Shown here: piece by piece, positions 40,932 to 49,712 of the stretch
How the letters are laid out: every line of letters begins with the position of its first letter
How positions within the stretch are numbered: the first letter of the stretch is position 1
Source of the DNA: Sterolibacterium denitrificans
GTDB taxonomy: Bacteria; Pseudomonadota; Gammaproteobacteria; Burkholderiales; Rhodocyclaceae
Reading direction: 5' to 3'
Length of the DNA stretch: 64,000 nt
NCBI RefSeq assembly: GCF_900174485.1
Contig: NZ_LT837803.1
Location: 2,185,305 to 2,249,304, forward strand
Notes under the pieces: model-generated
Seen by the model: the letters and a program-made list of their open reading frames with translations, nothing else
Database searches by the model: none
Told to the model about the DNA's origin: nothing
Translations under genes and position numbers: made by a program

Positions 40932-41944
40932 ACCAGCGCAACGAGACCCTGGATTTCCGCCTGCTCAACGAATTTCAGCGCGATTTCCCGCTGATCTCGG
41001 CGCCTTACGGCCTGCTGGCGCAGCAACTGGAAGTCGATGAACTGGAAGTGCTGGAAGCCCTGCGCCGCCTGCACGAGGAAGGCGCGATCAGCCGAGTCGG
41101 CGCGGTGTTCTCGCCACGCCGCATCGGCGCCAGCGTCCTGGCGGCCCTGGCCGTGCCGGCGGAGCAGCTCGACGCAATCGCCGACGAAGTCAGCGCCCAT
41201 GCCGAAGTCAATCACAACTATGAACGCGAGCACGACTGGAATCTGTGGTTCGTCGCCACGGCGCCCAGCCAGCCGCATCTCGATCGGTTGATGGAGCACA
41301 TCGCCAGCGAATCGGCCTGCCCGCTGATCCGCCTGCCCTTGCTGGAGGAATTCCACATCGACCTCGGCTTCGACCTGAGCAGCCACGCCCGGCGCCGTAC
41401 CGCCAAGGTCATGACGCGTCCGGCCGAATTGCCGGAAAGCGCCTGGCAACTCGAAGCCGATGAACAACGCCTGATGGCGGTGCTGCAGAACGGCCTGCCG
41501 CTGGAACTGCATCCCTACGCGCTACTGGCGGAGCGCGCCGCGCTGGACGAAGCGCGGGTGCTGCAACTGCTGGAATCCTGGCTGGCACGCGGCTTGGTCA
41601 AACGCTTCGGCGTGATCGTGCGCCACCATGAACTGGGCTGGACGGCAAACGCCATGTGCGTCTGGGACGTGTCCGATGCGCAGGTTTCCGCCATCGGCGA
41701 GCGGCTGGCCCGGCAGGCAGGCGTCACCCTGTGCTACCGTCGCGCCCGCGATCTGCCGACCTGGCGCTACAACCTCTATTGCATGATCCACGGACGCGAA
41801 CGCACGAAAGTCGAAGCGCGCGTGGCCGAAATCAATCGCGACCTCGGCCTGCACGCCTATCCGCACGAAGTACTGTTTTCGCTGCGGCGCTACAAGCAGC
41901 GCGGCGCGCGATACGTCGATCTTGGCGGAGTGGCCTGTGTCTGA
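40928..41944 (+). CDS. nirDL: Siroheme decarboxylase NirD-NirL fusion
   Basis: This 338-residue protein consists of two Lrp/AsnC-like halves. The first (about 1-160) has the D-type motif HNYEREHDWNLWF and the second (about 175-335) the L-type YNLYCMIHGRER. Together with NirG and NirH it removes two acetate carboxyls from siroheme. The start is taken as TTG at 40928, overlapping the nirF stop and preceded by GAGGATCGG; an upstream ATG would overlap nirF by 130 bases. The D-L fusion is known from other denitrifiers. Confidence 0.9.
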   Translation: MNQRNETLDFRLLNEFQRDFPLISAPYGLLAQQLEVDELEVLEALRRLHEEGAISRVGAVFSPRRIGASVLAALAVPAEQLDAIADEVSAHAEVNHNYEREHDWNLWFVATAPSQPHLDRLMEHIASESACPLIRLPLLEEFHIDLGFDLSSHARRRTAKVMTRPAELPESAWQLEADEQRLMAVLQNGLPLELHPYALLAERAALDEARVLQLLESWLARGLVKRFGVIVRHHELGWTANAMCVWDVSDAQVSAIGERLARQAGVTLCYRRARDLPTWRYNLYCMIHGRERTKVEARVAEINRDLGLHAYPHEVLFSLRRYKQRGARYVDLGGVACV

Positions 41945-42425
41945 GCGCCTCGCTGCCGTTCGCGCCGCCGCGCCTCAGGCTCTGAGCGCCACGGAAAAGC
42001 GCATCATCAATGCGCTGCAAGGCGATTTTCCGCTCTGCGATGAACCCTATCGCGCCGTCGCCGAAAACCTGGGACTCAGCGAGGACGCGCTGCTGGCGCA
42101 TCTCGAAGACATGCTGGCACGCCGCGTGCTGACGCGCTTCGGCCCGATGTTCCAGGTCGAGCGCATGGGCGGCAGCTTCGTTCTGGCCGCGCTGGCCGTG
42201 CCCGAGGCGCGCTTCGAGGAAGTCGCGGCCGCCGTGAACGCCCTGCCGGAAATCGCCCACAATTACCGCCGCGAGCATGAACTCAACATGTGGTTCGTCA
42301 TCGCCACCGAAACCCCGGAGGGCATCGCGCAGACCATCGCCAAGCTGGAAGCGGCGACCGGCCTCGCGGTGTTCGCCTTCCCCAAGCTGCGCGAATATTT
42401 CGTCGAAATGAAGCTGCAAGCATGA
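41937..42425 (+). CDS. nirG: Siroheme decarboxylase subunit NirG
   Basis: This 162-residue Lrp/AsnC-fold protein is of the D/G type, with a helix-turn-helix-like N-terminus and the HNYRREHELNMWF motif. It forms the siroheme decarboxylase with NirD-L and NirH. The start is GTG at 41937, inside the end of the upstream gene with GGAG eight bases ahead; a TTG at 41922 is the alternative. Its stop overlaps the nirH ATG. It is most similar to the first half of NirD-L. Confidence 0.9.
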   Translation: MSERLAAVRAAAPQALSATEKRIINALQGDFPLCDEPYRAVAENLGLSEDALLAHLEDMLARRVLTRFGPMFQVERMGGSFVLAALAVPEARFEEVAAAVNALPEIAHNYRREHELNMWFVIATETPEGIAQTIAKLEAATGLAVFAFPKLREYFVEMKLQA

Positions 42426-42919
42426 ATACCGCCGCCTCCATCCCCATCGACGCCGAGGACAGGCGCCTGATCAAGGCCACCCAGGGCGGATTGCCGCTGG
42501 TTGCGCGGCCTTACGACGCGCTAGCGCAGCAGCTCGGCATGAGCGGCGGCGAAGTGCGGCAACGCTTGCAGCGCCTGCTCGATTGCGGCGTCATCCGCCG
42601 CATCGGCGCCGTGCCGAATCACTACGCCATCGGCTATACCGCCAACGGCATGAGCGTCTGGGACGTGGCGGACGAGAGCATCGACGCGCTGGGGCAGGCC
42701 GTCGGCCAGCTCGCTTTCGTCACCCACTGCTACCAGCGGCCGCGCCGCCTGCCGGCCTGGCCCTACAACCTGTTCGCCATGGTGCATGGCCGCGATCGCG
42801 CGGAAGTCGCCGCCCAGGTGGCGCAGATCGCCGCCCTGCTCGGCCCGGCCTGCCGCCGCCACGACGTGCTCTACAGCACCCGCATCCTGAAGAAAACCGG
42901 CTTGCGCCTGACCGATTGA
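42422..42919 (+). CDS. nirH: Siroheme decarboxylase subunit NirH
   Basis: This 165-residue Lrp/AsnC-fold protein is of the L/H type, with the VIRRIGAVPNHYAIGYTANG segment and YNLFAMVHGRDR motif matching the second half of NirD-L. It pairs with NirG. The ATG overlaps the nirG stop (ATGA). nirJ follows after 10 bp. Confidence 0.9.
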   Translation: MNTAASIPIDAEDRRLIKATQGGLPLVARPYDALAQQLGMSGGEVRQRLQRLLDCGVIRRIGAVPNHYAIGYTANGMSVWDVADESIDALGQAVGQLAFVTHCYQRPRRLPAWPYNLFAMVHGRDRAEVAAQVAQIAALLGPACRRHDVLYSTRILKKTGLRLTD

Positions 42920-42929
42920 GGAATCATCC

Positions 42930-44126
42930 ATGTTTCGCATCACCCAGTACCTGCAGGAAGTGCTCCAGCCGACAGCGCTGACGGAAAAGCGCAATCCACC
43001 CGCGCCCGTGGTGATCTGGAACCTGATCCGCCGCTGCAACCTGACCTGCAAGCATTGCTACTCCATCTCCGCCGACAAGGACTTCCCCGGCGAACTGGGC
43101 ACCGAGGAAATCTACGCGGTGATGGATGACCTGAAACGCTTCCGCGTGCCGGTACTGATTCTTTCCGGTGGCGAGCCGCTGCTGCGGCCGGACATTTTCG
43201 ACATCGCCCGGCGCGCCAAGTCCATGGGCTTCTACGTTGGCTTGTCCTCGAACGGCACGCTGATCGACAAGAACAACATCGAGCAGATTGCCGCGTGTGA
43301 CTTCAACTACGTCGGCGTCAGTCTGGACGGCATGCGCGAAACCCACGACAGATTCCGCCGCATGGAAGGGGCGTTCGAGGCGTCATTGGCCGGCATCCGC
43401 CTGTGCCGCGACCTGGGGCTGAAAGTCGGCGTGCGCTTCACCCTGACCCAGGACAACGCCCACGACCTGCCGGCGCTGCTGAAACTCATCGAGGATGAGG
43501 ACATCGACCGCTTCTATTTCTCTCACCTCAACTACGCCGGGCGTGGCAACAAGCACCGCGAGGACGATGCCCAGCACCGCATGACGCGCGAGGCCATGGA
43601 TCTGCTGTTCGACACCTGCCTGGAATATCTGCAGCGCGGCGTGGAAAAAGAGTTCACCACCGGCAACAACGATGCCGACGGCGTCTACCTGCTGCACTGG
43701 GTACGCCGGCATTTCCCCGCGCAGGAGGCGCACATCCACGCCAAACTGGTCCAGTGGGGCGGCAACTCCAGCGGAGTGAATGTGGCCAATATCGACAACC
43801 TGGGCAATGTCCATCCCGATACCATGTGGTGGCATCACAACCTGGGCAACGTCAAGCAGCGGCCATTTTCGGAAATCTGGCAGGACACCTCCGATCCGCT
43901 GATGGCGGGCCTCAAGCAGCGCCCGCGCCAGGTCAAGGGACGTTGCGGCGCATGCCGGCACTTCGACATCTGCGGCGGCAACACCCGCGTGCGCGCCCAG
44001 CAGGTCAGTGGCGACCCCTGGCAGGAAGATCCGGGCTGCTATCTGACGGATGCGGAAATCGGCGTCACGACGAGCGGCGAGCGGCTGCAAACCACACCCT
44101 GGTCACGCAAGGAGCAAGCGAAATGA
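42930..44126 (+). CDS. nirJ: Radical SAM heme d1 synthase NirJ
   Basis: The product is 398 residues. The radical SAM cluster is CNLTCKHC and a SPASM-like C-terminal cysteine set includes CGACRHFDICGG and DPGCY. NirJ removes two propionate side chains and introduces the oxo groups of heme d1. The GGEPLLRPD motif binds SAM. The start ATG is preceded by TTGAGGAAT. Its stop overlaps the nirN ATG. Confidence 0.96.
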   Translation: MFRITQYLQEVLQPTALTEKRNPPAPVVIWNLIRRCNLTCKHCYSISADKDFPGELGTEEIYAVMDDLKRFRVPVLILSGGEPLLRPDIFDIARRAKSMGFYVGLSSNGTLIDKNNIEQIAACDFNYVGVSLDGMRETHDRFRRMEGAFEASLAGIRLCRDLGLKVGVRFTLTQDNAHDLPALLKLIEDEDIDRFYFSHLNYAGRGNKHREDDAQHRMTREAMDLLFDTCLEYLQRGVEKEFTTGNNDADGVYLLHWVRRHFPAQEAHIHAKLVQWGGNSSGVNVANIDNLGNVHPDTMWWHHNLGNVKQRPFSEIWQDTSDPLMAGLKQRPRQVKGRCGACRHFDICGGNTRVRAQQVSGDPWQEDPGCYLTDAEIGVTTSGERLQTTPWSRKEQAK

Positions 44127-45709
44127 ATTTGCATCGACCCATCCATAGCCTACGCACGCTGTACACGCTGCTGGGCTGCCTGCTCCTGGCGCTGACGGCC
44201 GCCCCCGGCTTCGCCGCAGCGCCCGCAGCGCTTTATCAGCAGCACTGCGCCAGTTGCCATGGCGCGGATCGCCTAGGTGGCATGGGCCCGGCGCTGCTGC
44301 CGGAAAACCTGCAGCGGCTGCGCAAGAGCGAAGCGCTGAAAACCATTGCGGAAGGCCGCATCGCCACCCAGATGCAGGGCTTTGCCAACACGCTTCCGGC
44401 AGATGAAATCCAGGCATTGAACGACTGGATCTACACCCCGGTCGTGCCCGCGCCGACCTGGACAGCGCAGCAGATGCTGGACTCGCGCATCGTCCAGCAT
44501 GCGCCGGGCAGCCTGCCCGACCGGCCCACAGCCATCTACAAGGGCGTGGACATGATGAATCTGTTCATCGTCGTCGAAACGGGGGATCACCACGTTTCCA
44601 TCCTCGACGGCGACAAGCTGGAACGCCTTCACCGCTTTCCGACGCGCTACGCCCTGCATGGCGGACCGAAGTTCACCCCGGATGGACGCTACGTGTTCTT
44701 CGCCTCGCGCGATGGCTGGGTGACGAAGTTCGACATCTGGAACCTGGCCACGGTGGCCGAGATCCGCGTCGGCATCAACACCCGCAACGTCGCCGTCTCG
44801 GCGGATGGCCGGTATGTGATCGCCGCCAACTACCTGCCGCATACGCTGGTCGTGCTGGACGCCGACCTGCGGCCGCTGAAAACGCTGGAAGCGCGCAACC
44901 AGAAAGGCGACCAGAGCTCGCGCGTCTCGGCCGTCTATGATGCCGCCCCGCGCCAGAGCTTCATCGCGGCCATGAAGGACATCCCCGAAGTCTGGGAAAT
45001 CAGCTACGACCCCAAGGCCGAGCCGGTGTATGAAGGGCTGGTCCATGATTACCGCATGGGCGAAGGCAATCCCGTGCCCGGCCAGTTCTACCCGCGCCGC
45101 ACCCTGCTGGCGGACGTGCTCGACGACTTCTTCTTCGACGGCACCTACGAACACCTCATCGGCGCCTCGCGCGAAGGCCAGCTCGGACAGGTGGTGAATC
45201 TCGATTCGCGGCGCAAGATCGCCGACGTCGGTCTGCCCGGCATGCCGCACCTGGGCTCGGGCATCAGTTGGCAATGGCAAGGGCGCACGGTACTGGCCAG
45301 CCCCAACCTCAAGGAAGGCGTGGTCAGCATCATCGACATGGCGAACTGGCAGACCATCAAGCAGATTCCCACCCTGGGCGCGGGCTTCTTCATGCGCAGC
45401 CACGAGGACAGCCGCTACGCCTGGGTCGATTCGATGATGAGTCCGAACAGGGATACGCTGCAAGTGATCGACAAGGAAAAGCTGGAGGTCGTCGCCCAAC
45501 TGCGCCCGGAGCCCGGCAAGACGCTGGCCCACATCGAATTCACCCGCGATGGCCGCTACGCCCTGGCCAGCCTGATGGAACAGGACGGCGCCCTGATCGT
45601 CTTCGATGCCCGCACGCTCAAGGAAGTCAAACGCATCCCGGCGGCCAAGCCGGTCGGCAAATACAACCTGTATAACAAGATCAACCGTTCGGAAGGCACC
45701 AGCCACTGA
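44123..45709 (+). CDS. nirN: NirN, cytochrome c / heme d1-binding dehydrogenase
   Basis: The product is 528 residues. A signal peptide (about 1-31) is followed by a small cytochrome c domain with C42-AS-C45-H46 and an eight-bladed d1-type propeller (about 125-528). NirN oxidises dihydro-heme d1 to heme d1 in the periplasm. It is a paralogue of NirS and of NirF. Its ATG overlaps the nirJ stop. It ends the d1-assembly operon; the glycosyltransferase gene follows after 67 bp of AT-richer sequence. Confidence 0.93.
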   Translation: MNLHRPIHSLRTLYTLLGCLLLALTAAPGFAAAPAALYQQHCASCHGADRLGGMGPALLPENLQRLRKSEALKTIAEGRIATQMQGFANTLPADEIQALNDWIYTPVVPAPTWTAQQMLDSRIVQHAPGSLPDRPTAIYKGVDMMNLFIVVETGDHHVSILDGDKLERLHRFPTRYALHGGPKFTPDGRYVFFASRDGWVTKFDIWNLATVAEIRVGINTRNVAVSADGRYVIAANYLPHTLVVLDADLRPLKTLEARNQKGDQSSRVSAVYDAAPRQSFIAAMKDIPEVWEISYDPKAEPVYEGLVHDYRMGEGNPVPGQFYPRRTLLADVLDDFFFDGTYEHLIGASREGQLGQVVNLDSRRKIADVGLPGMPHLGSGISWQWQGRTVLASPNLKEGVVSIIDMANWQTIKQIPTLGAGFFMRSHEDSRYAWVDSMMSPNRDTLQVIDKEKLEVVAQLRPEPGKTLAHIEFTRDGRYALASLMEQDGALIVFDARTLKEVKRIPAAKPVGKYNLYNKINRSEGTSH

Positions 45710-45776
45710 GATCCGGCCACGCTGCGCGAAACCGGAACCGCCCGACGGTTCAATAATTCGATAATTCAAAAATACC

Positions 45777-47498
45777 TTGAAAACCATCGTCTTGCAGTCC
45801 TACCGCACGCACGGCATTCCCGGCTGGATTGCAACCTGCCTGCGCAGCGTAGCCGACTGGGCAAGACAATCCGGCTTCGATCACGCCCTCATCGGCGACG
45901 AGTTTTTTGACTATGCGCCGGCCTGGGCAAGAGAACGCTGCGGCGCGCAGATTTTCCCCGTGACCGATCTGGCCCGCCTGTACCTGATCCGCGACTATCT
46001 TGGGCGGGGCTATGACCGGGCAATCTGGCTGGATGCCGATGTGATCGTGTTTGCCCCGCATCTCCTGAAGGTGGATACCGCGTCGGGCTACGCATTCAGC
46101 CACGAGGTCATGCTGGGCAAGGCGCCCGACGGAAGCGTGCGCCTGTCCGCGCCGAGCATCAACAACGCCGCCATGGTGTTCGAGGCCGGAAACCCCATGC
46201 TCGAGTTTTATCGATTCGCCACCGAAGCCGTATTGCGCCATGCGCCCCCCGGGAAAATCGAACGCACCACGGTCGGTCCCCGGTTTCTGGTAGCGCTCAA
46301 CGGCGCCATGCCCATCGAACGCTTGACTTCAGTGGGGCTGTTCACCCCGAAACTGATGGCGGACATTGCGCAAGGCGGCCACACGCTCTGCGCCATCTAC
46401 GCGCGTCAATTCGGCTTCCCGATGGGAGCGGCGAATCTGTGCCATTTCACGCGCCATTTGGCGGATGACGCCGGCCGGCAGCAGATGGACCGGATTTTCG
46501 AGCAGGCGATCAGCCAGTTGTTGACCACGCAGGGAGAAATTCTGAACAGGCATCTGCAGCATGCTTCCAGGGCAGCCGACCCGGCAAGTCCGCCAAGCAA
46601 TGCAAATGATGGCTCGGGGGCAGAGCCACCCGAACCCGGCGTGCCCGCCGCAACGGCAAGGCCTGCCACGTTCACTCCTCCCAGATTCTCGATCATCACG
46701 ACCTGCAAGGGCCGGCTGCACGACCTGAAGAAAACACTCCCCGAATTCCTGAAGCAGGCCTGCACGGAAGTCATCGTGGTCGACTACGACTGCCCGGATG
46801 GCACAGCGGAATACGTATCCCGGACGCATCCTTCCGTCCGCCTGGTGAAAATAACGCATCAGGCCCGATTCAACGTAGCGCATGCGAGAAATCTGGGGGC
46901 GGCCCAAGCCAAGGGCGAGTACCTGGCATTTCTGGATGCCGACGTGGTGATCGCCGAGGATTTCGCAGCGCGCATCGAACGCCGGATGAAGGCGCGGACA
47001 TTTGCATTGTTTGGCCCGCAGGGGAAAAATTCGGTGCGCGGCAGTTGCGTGGTCGATCGCGAATCCTTCGCCACCATTGGCGGCTATGATGAGTTGCTGT
47101 CCGGATATGAAGGCGAGGATCTCGAACTGTATGCGCGCCTGAGACTGATCGGCTGTCGACAACTCACGCTCGGAGCGGACATGATCCTGGATGTGATCGA
47201 ACAGGACACCGAGGAACGGGAACGCTTTCGCGCCCCGGATTTGAAGCGGCAGTTTCTGCGCGGCCAGTTGTATTCCTCGGCCAAGGAAATGGTGATGGCC
47301 GTGGAAGGCGCGCCCGTTTTGCCCGCCGGATTGAAAGAAAAACTGCTTGCCGAAGTCGATCGGAACCTGGAAGCGGTGTACAAGGGAGAAAAGGACTTTC
47401 TGCTGGAAGTCAATCTGCCGGACAAATACAAGCGCGGTTTCCTGAAGGAATGGGAGTTCTCCCGATCAATAACGGTCAAGGCAAGGCGCCGCCCGTAA
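45777..47498 (+). CDS. Two-domain glycosyltransferase inside the nir cluster
   Basis: This 573-residue protein seems to join two glycosyltransferase units. Residues 1-250 look like a nucleotide-sugar transferase with a DxD site (WLDADVIVFAP, D86-A-D88). A Pro/Ala-rich linker (about 265-300) follows. Residues 303-573 form a GT2-type domain with FSIITTCKGRLHDLKKTLPEF, a second DxD (FLDADV) and FATIGGYDELLSGYEGED. There are no membrane segments. The start is TTG at 45777 with no clear ribosome-binding site. The acceptor is unknown, and a link to denitrification is not obvious. Confidence 0.75.
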   Translation: MKTIVLQSYRTHGIPGWIATCLRSVADWARQSGFDHALIGDEFFDYAPAWARERCGAQIFPVTDLARLYLIRDYLGRGYDRAIWLDADVIVFAPHLLKVDTASGYAFSHEVMLGKAPDGSVRLSAPSINNAAMVFEAGNPMLEFYRFATEAVLRHAPPGKIERTTVGPRFLVALNGAMPIERLTSVGLFTPKLMADIAQGGHTLCAIYARQFGFPMGAANLCHFTRHLADDAGRQQMDRIFEQAISQLLTTQGEILNRHLQHASRAADPASPPSNANDGSGAEPPEPGVPAATARPATFTPPRFSIITTCKGRLHDLKKTLPEFLKQACTEVIVVDYDCPDGTAEYVSRTHPSVRLVKITHQARFNVAHARNLGAAQAKGEYLAFLDADVVIAEDFAARIERRMKARTFALFGPQGKNSVRGSCVVDRESFATIGGYDELLSGYEGEDLELYARLRLIGCRQLTLGADMILDVIEQDTEERERFRAPDLKRQFLRGQLYSSAKEMVMAVEGAPVLPAGLKEKLLAEVDRNLEAVYKGEKDFLLEVNLPDKYKRGFLKEWEFSRSITVKARRRP

Positions 47499-47821
47499 CG
47501 AGCGGAACCCAGCGCAGCGAACGGTTTCCGGATACGCAAACAACGGATACGGATGCGGCTTCGGGCTTCGATCCGGCCGGCCGCTCTACCGCGAAAGATT
47601 GAAACTTTCTTCATATATCAAGTAAAGTACCCGGGCTTTGCTTCAAAAGCGCCACCCAGCGCCATCTGGGCGAACCAGGCATATCAACAAGGAAAAGTGA
47701 AACCTGGTTTCCCAAGTTTGGTTGATTTAAATCAATGACAGCACCAGGGACAAACTTGAAACTTGCACACCGAGGGCTTCAATGTGTTTTTTCTTGCCAT
47801 TTCACAGAAAGGAAACAAGTC
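47499..47821 (+). promoter_or_regulatory. nirS upstream region
   Basis: This 323-bp gap contains the FNR/DNR box at 47722-47735 and otherwise no gene. The first 100 bp are the tail of the glycosyltransferase region; the stretch from 47600 to 47820 is AT-richer. A purine-rich AAAGGAAACAAG precedes the nirS ATG as ribosome-binding site. Only a weak -10 (CAAACT, 47751-47756) is visible at the expected distance from the box. Confidence 0.55.
47722..47735 (+). promoter_or_regulatory. FNR/DNR box upstream of nirS
   Basis: TTGATTTAAATCAA is a perfect match to the TTGAT-N4-ATCAA consensus and is fully palindromic. Its centre (47728.5) lies 93 bases before the nirS ATG. A transcription start about 41 bases downstream would fall near 47770. 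Control by an FNR, ANR or DNR protein in low oxygen or NO is expected. Confidence 0.88.
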
Positions 47822-49546
47822 ATGACAACACGTAGGTTTGCTGGCAATGCACTGCGTATGGCCGTTTTGCCGTTGGCACTGTCCGGCGCCTTTGGCGGTA
47901 GCCATGCGCTGGCGGCTGCGGAAACGCAGGCCAATCTGCCGACCATGCCGACCCTGACGGCTGAAGAGAAGGAAACCGCGAAGAAGATCTACTTCGAGCG
48001 CTGTGCCGGCTGTCATGGCGTGCTGCGCAAGGGCGCGACGGGCAAGAATCTGGAGCCGCACTGGAACAAGAAGCTGCCGGACGGCTCGATGCAGGAAGGC
48101 GGCACGCTGAAGCTCGGCCAGAAGCGCCTGGAAAACATCATCACCAACGGCACCGAAGGGGGCATGGTGAACTTCGACGACATCCTGACCAAGGATGAGA
48201 TCGAGCTGATGTCCAGGTACATCCAGACCACCCCGGATGTGCCGCCCGAGTACAGCCTGAAGGAAACGCTGGACTCCTGGAAGGTGATGGTGCCGGTCGA
48301 TCAGCGGCCGAAGAAGCAGATGAACAAGATCAACCTCAACAACGTCTTCTCCGTCACCCTGCGTGACAGCGGTGAAGTGGCGTTGATCGACGGCGACACC
48401 AAGGAAATCCGCAGCATCGTCAAGACCGGCTATGCCGTGCATATCTCGCGTCTGTCGGCTTCCGGTCGCTATGTCTATGTGATCGGTCGCGACGGCCGCC
48501 TGTCGCTGATCGACCTGTGGATGGAAAAACCGGCCGTCGTCGCCGAAGTCAAGGTCGGCTTCGATGCCCGTTCGGTGGATACCTCCAAGTTCAAGGGCTA
48601 TGAGGACAAATACGCCGTGGCCGGCTCCTACTGGCCGCCGCAGTACGTGATCATGGACGGCGACACGCTGAAGCCCCTCAAGGTCGTCAGCACCCGCGGC
48701 ATGACGGTGGACGGCGAGTATCACCCCGAGCCGCGCGTCGCCTCGATCGTTTCCTCGATGATCAAGCCGGAATGGGTCATCAACATCAAGGAAACCGGCC
48801 AGATCCTGCTGGTGGATTACAGCGACATCCAGAACCTGAAGACCACCACCATCGCGTCCGCCAAGTTCCTGCATGATGGCGGCTGGGATGCGTCCAAGCG
48901 CTACTTCCTGGTGGCGGCGAATGCCTCCAACAAGATCGCGGCGGTGGATACCAAGACCGGCAAGCTGGCAGCGCTGATCGACACGGCGAAGATTCCCCAC
49001 CCGGGCCGCGGCGCCAACTTCATCCATCCCAAGTTCGGCCCCGTCTGGACCACCGGCCACCTGGGCGATGACGTCCTGACCCTGATCAGCACGCCATCCG
49101 AAGACAAGAAGTTCGCCCAGTACAAGCAGTACAACTGGAAGGTCGTCCAGGAGGTCAAGCACGTCGGTTCGGGCAACCTGTTCGTCAAGACCCATCCGGT
49201 GTCCAAGCACCTGTGGGCCGATGCGCCGCAGAACCCCGAGCGCGAGTTGGCCGAATCGGTGGCGGTCTATGACATCAACGACCTGTCCAAGCCGAAGAAG
49301 GTCCTGAACGTCGCCAAGGACTCGGGACTGCCCGAAACCAAGGCCATCCGTCGCGCCGTGCAGCCCGAGTACAGCAAGGACGGCAGCGAAGTCTGGATTT
49401 CGCTGTGGGGCGGCAAGACCGACCAGTCCGCCATCGTCGTGTATGACGACAAGACGCTGACCGTGAAGAAAGTGATCACCGATCCGAAGATGATCACCCC
49501 GACCGGCAAGTTCAACGTCTATAACACACAGCACGACATCTATTGA
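47822..49546 (+). CDS. nirS: Cytochrome cd1 nitrite reductase NirS
   Basis: The product is 574 residues. A signal peptide (about 1-32) is followed by the heme c domain with C61-AG-C64-H65 and the eight-bladed d1 propeller. It reduces nitrite to NO in the periplasm. The ATG at 47822 is preceded by AAAGGAAACAAG. It is a monocistronic unit: a perfect FNR/DNR box is upstream and a strong terminator directly downstream. The d1 cofactor is made by the upstream nirCFDLGHJN genes and nirE. Confidence 0.98.
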   Translation: MTTRRFAGNALRMAVLPLALSGAFGGSHALAAAETQANLPTMPTLTAEEKETAKKIYFERCAGCHGVLRKGATGKNLEPHWNKKLPDGSMQEGGTLKLGQKRLENIITNGTEGGMVNFDDILTKDEIELMSRYIQTTPDVPPEYSLKETLDSWKVMVPVDQRPKKQMNKINLNNVFSVTLRDSGEVALIDGDTKEIRSIVKTGYAVHISRLSASGRYVYVIGRDGRLSLIDLWMEKPAVVAEVKVGFDARSVDTSKFKGYEDKYAVAGSYWPPQYVIMDGDTLKPLKVVSTRGMTVDGEYHPEPRVASIVSSMIKPEWVINIKETGQILLVDYSDIQNLKTTTIASAKFLHDGGWDASKRYFLVAANASNKIAAVDTKTGKLAALIDTAKIPHPGRGANFIHPKFGPVWTTGHLGDDVLTLISTPSEDKKFAQYKQYNWKVVQEVKHVGSGNLFVKTHPVSKHLWADAPQNPERELAESVAVYDINDLSKPKKVLNVAKDSGLPETKAIRRAVQPEYSKDGSEVWISLWGGKTDQSAIVVYDDKTLTVKKVITDPKMITPTGKFNVYNTQHDIY

Positions 49547-49558
49547 TGCCGCAACGAG

Positions 49559-49591
49559 GCGAGGGAGCAGTGTTGCTCCCTCGCTTTTTTT
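49559..49591 (+). terminator. Rho-independent terminator of nirS
   Basis: A perfect 11-bp stem (GCGAGGGAGCA 49559-49569 with TGCTCCCTCGC 49574-49584), a GTGT loop and seven T residues end the nirS transcript. Confidence 0.95.
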
Positions 49592-49599
49592 CGACCTGT

Positions 49600-49640
49600 C
49601 GCGTATACACGTATGCATACACATGCGCGCACGCACACAC
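49600..49640. repeat. 41-bp perfectly alternating purine-pyrimidine tract
   Basis: From 49600 to 49640 pyrimidine and purine alternate without a break, made of CG, CA/TG and TA steps. Such tracts can adopt left-handed Z-DNA under negative supercoiling. It lies nine bases after the nirS terminator T-run and 72 bases before the nirT ATG. No gene overlaps it. Confidence 0.9.
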
Positions 49641-49712
49641 CATACCCGGCCCCAGCGCTGACGCAGGGAAAACGTCACCTGGATCCGCTGCATCGAACAT
49701 CAAGGACGAAAC

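Noticed and set aside
45735-45776. ATAATTC repeats before the glycosyltransferase as an FNR box
   Set aside because: They lack the TTGAT-N4-ATCAA pattern; they are direct, not inverted, repeats.
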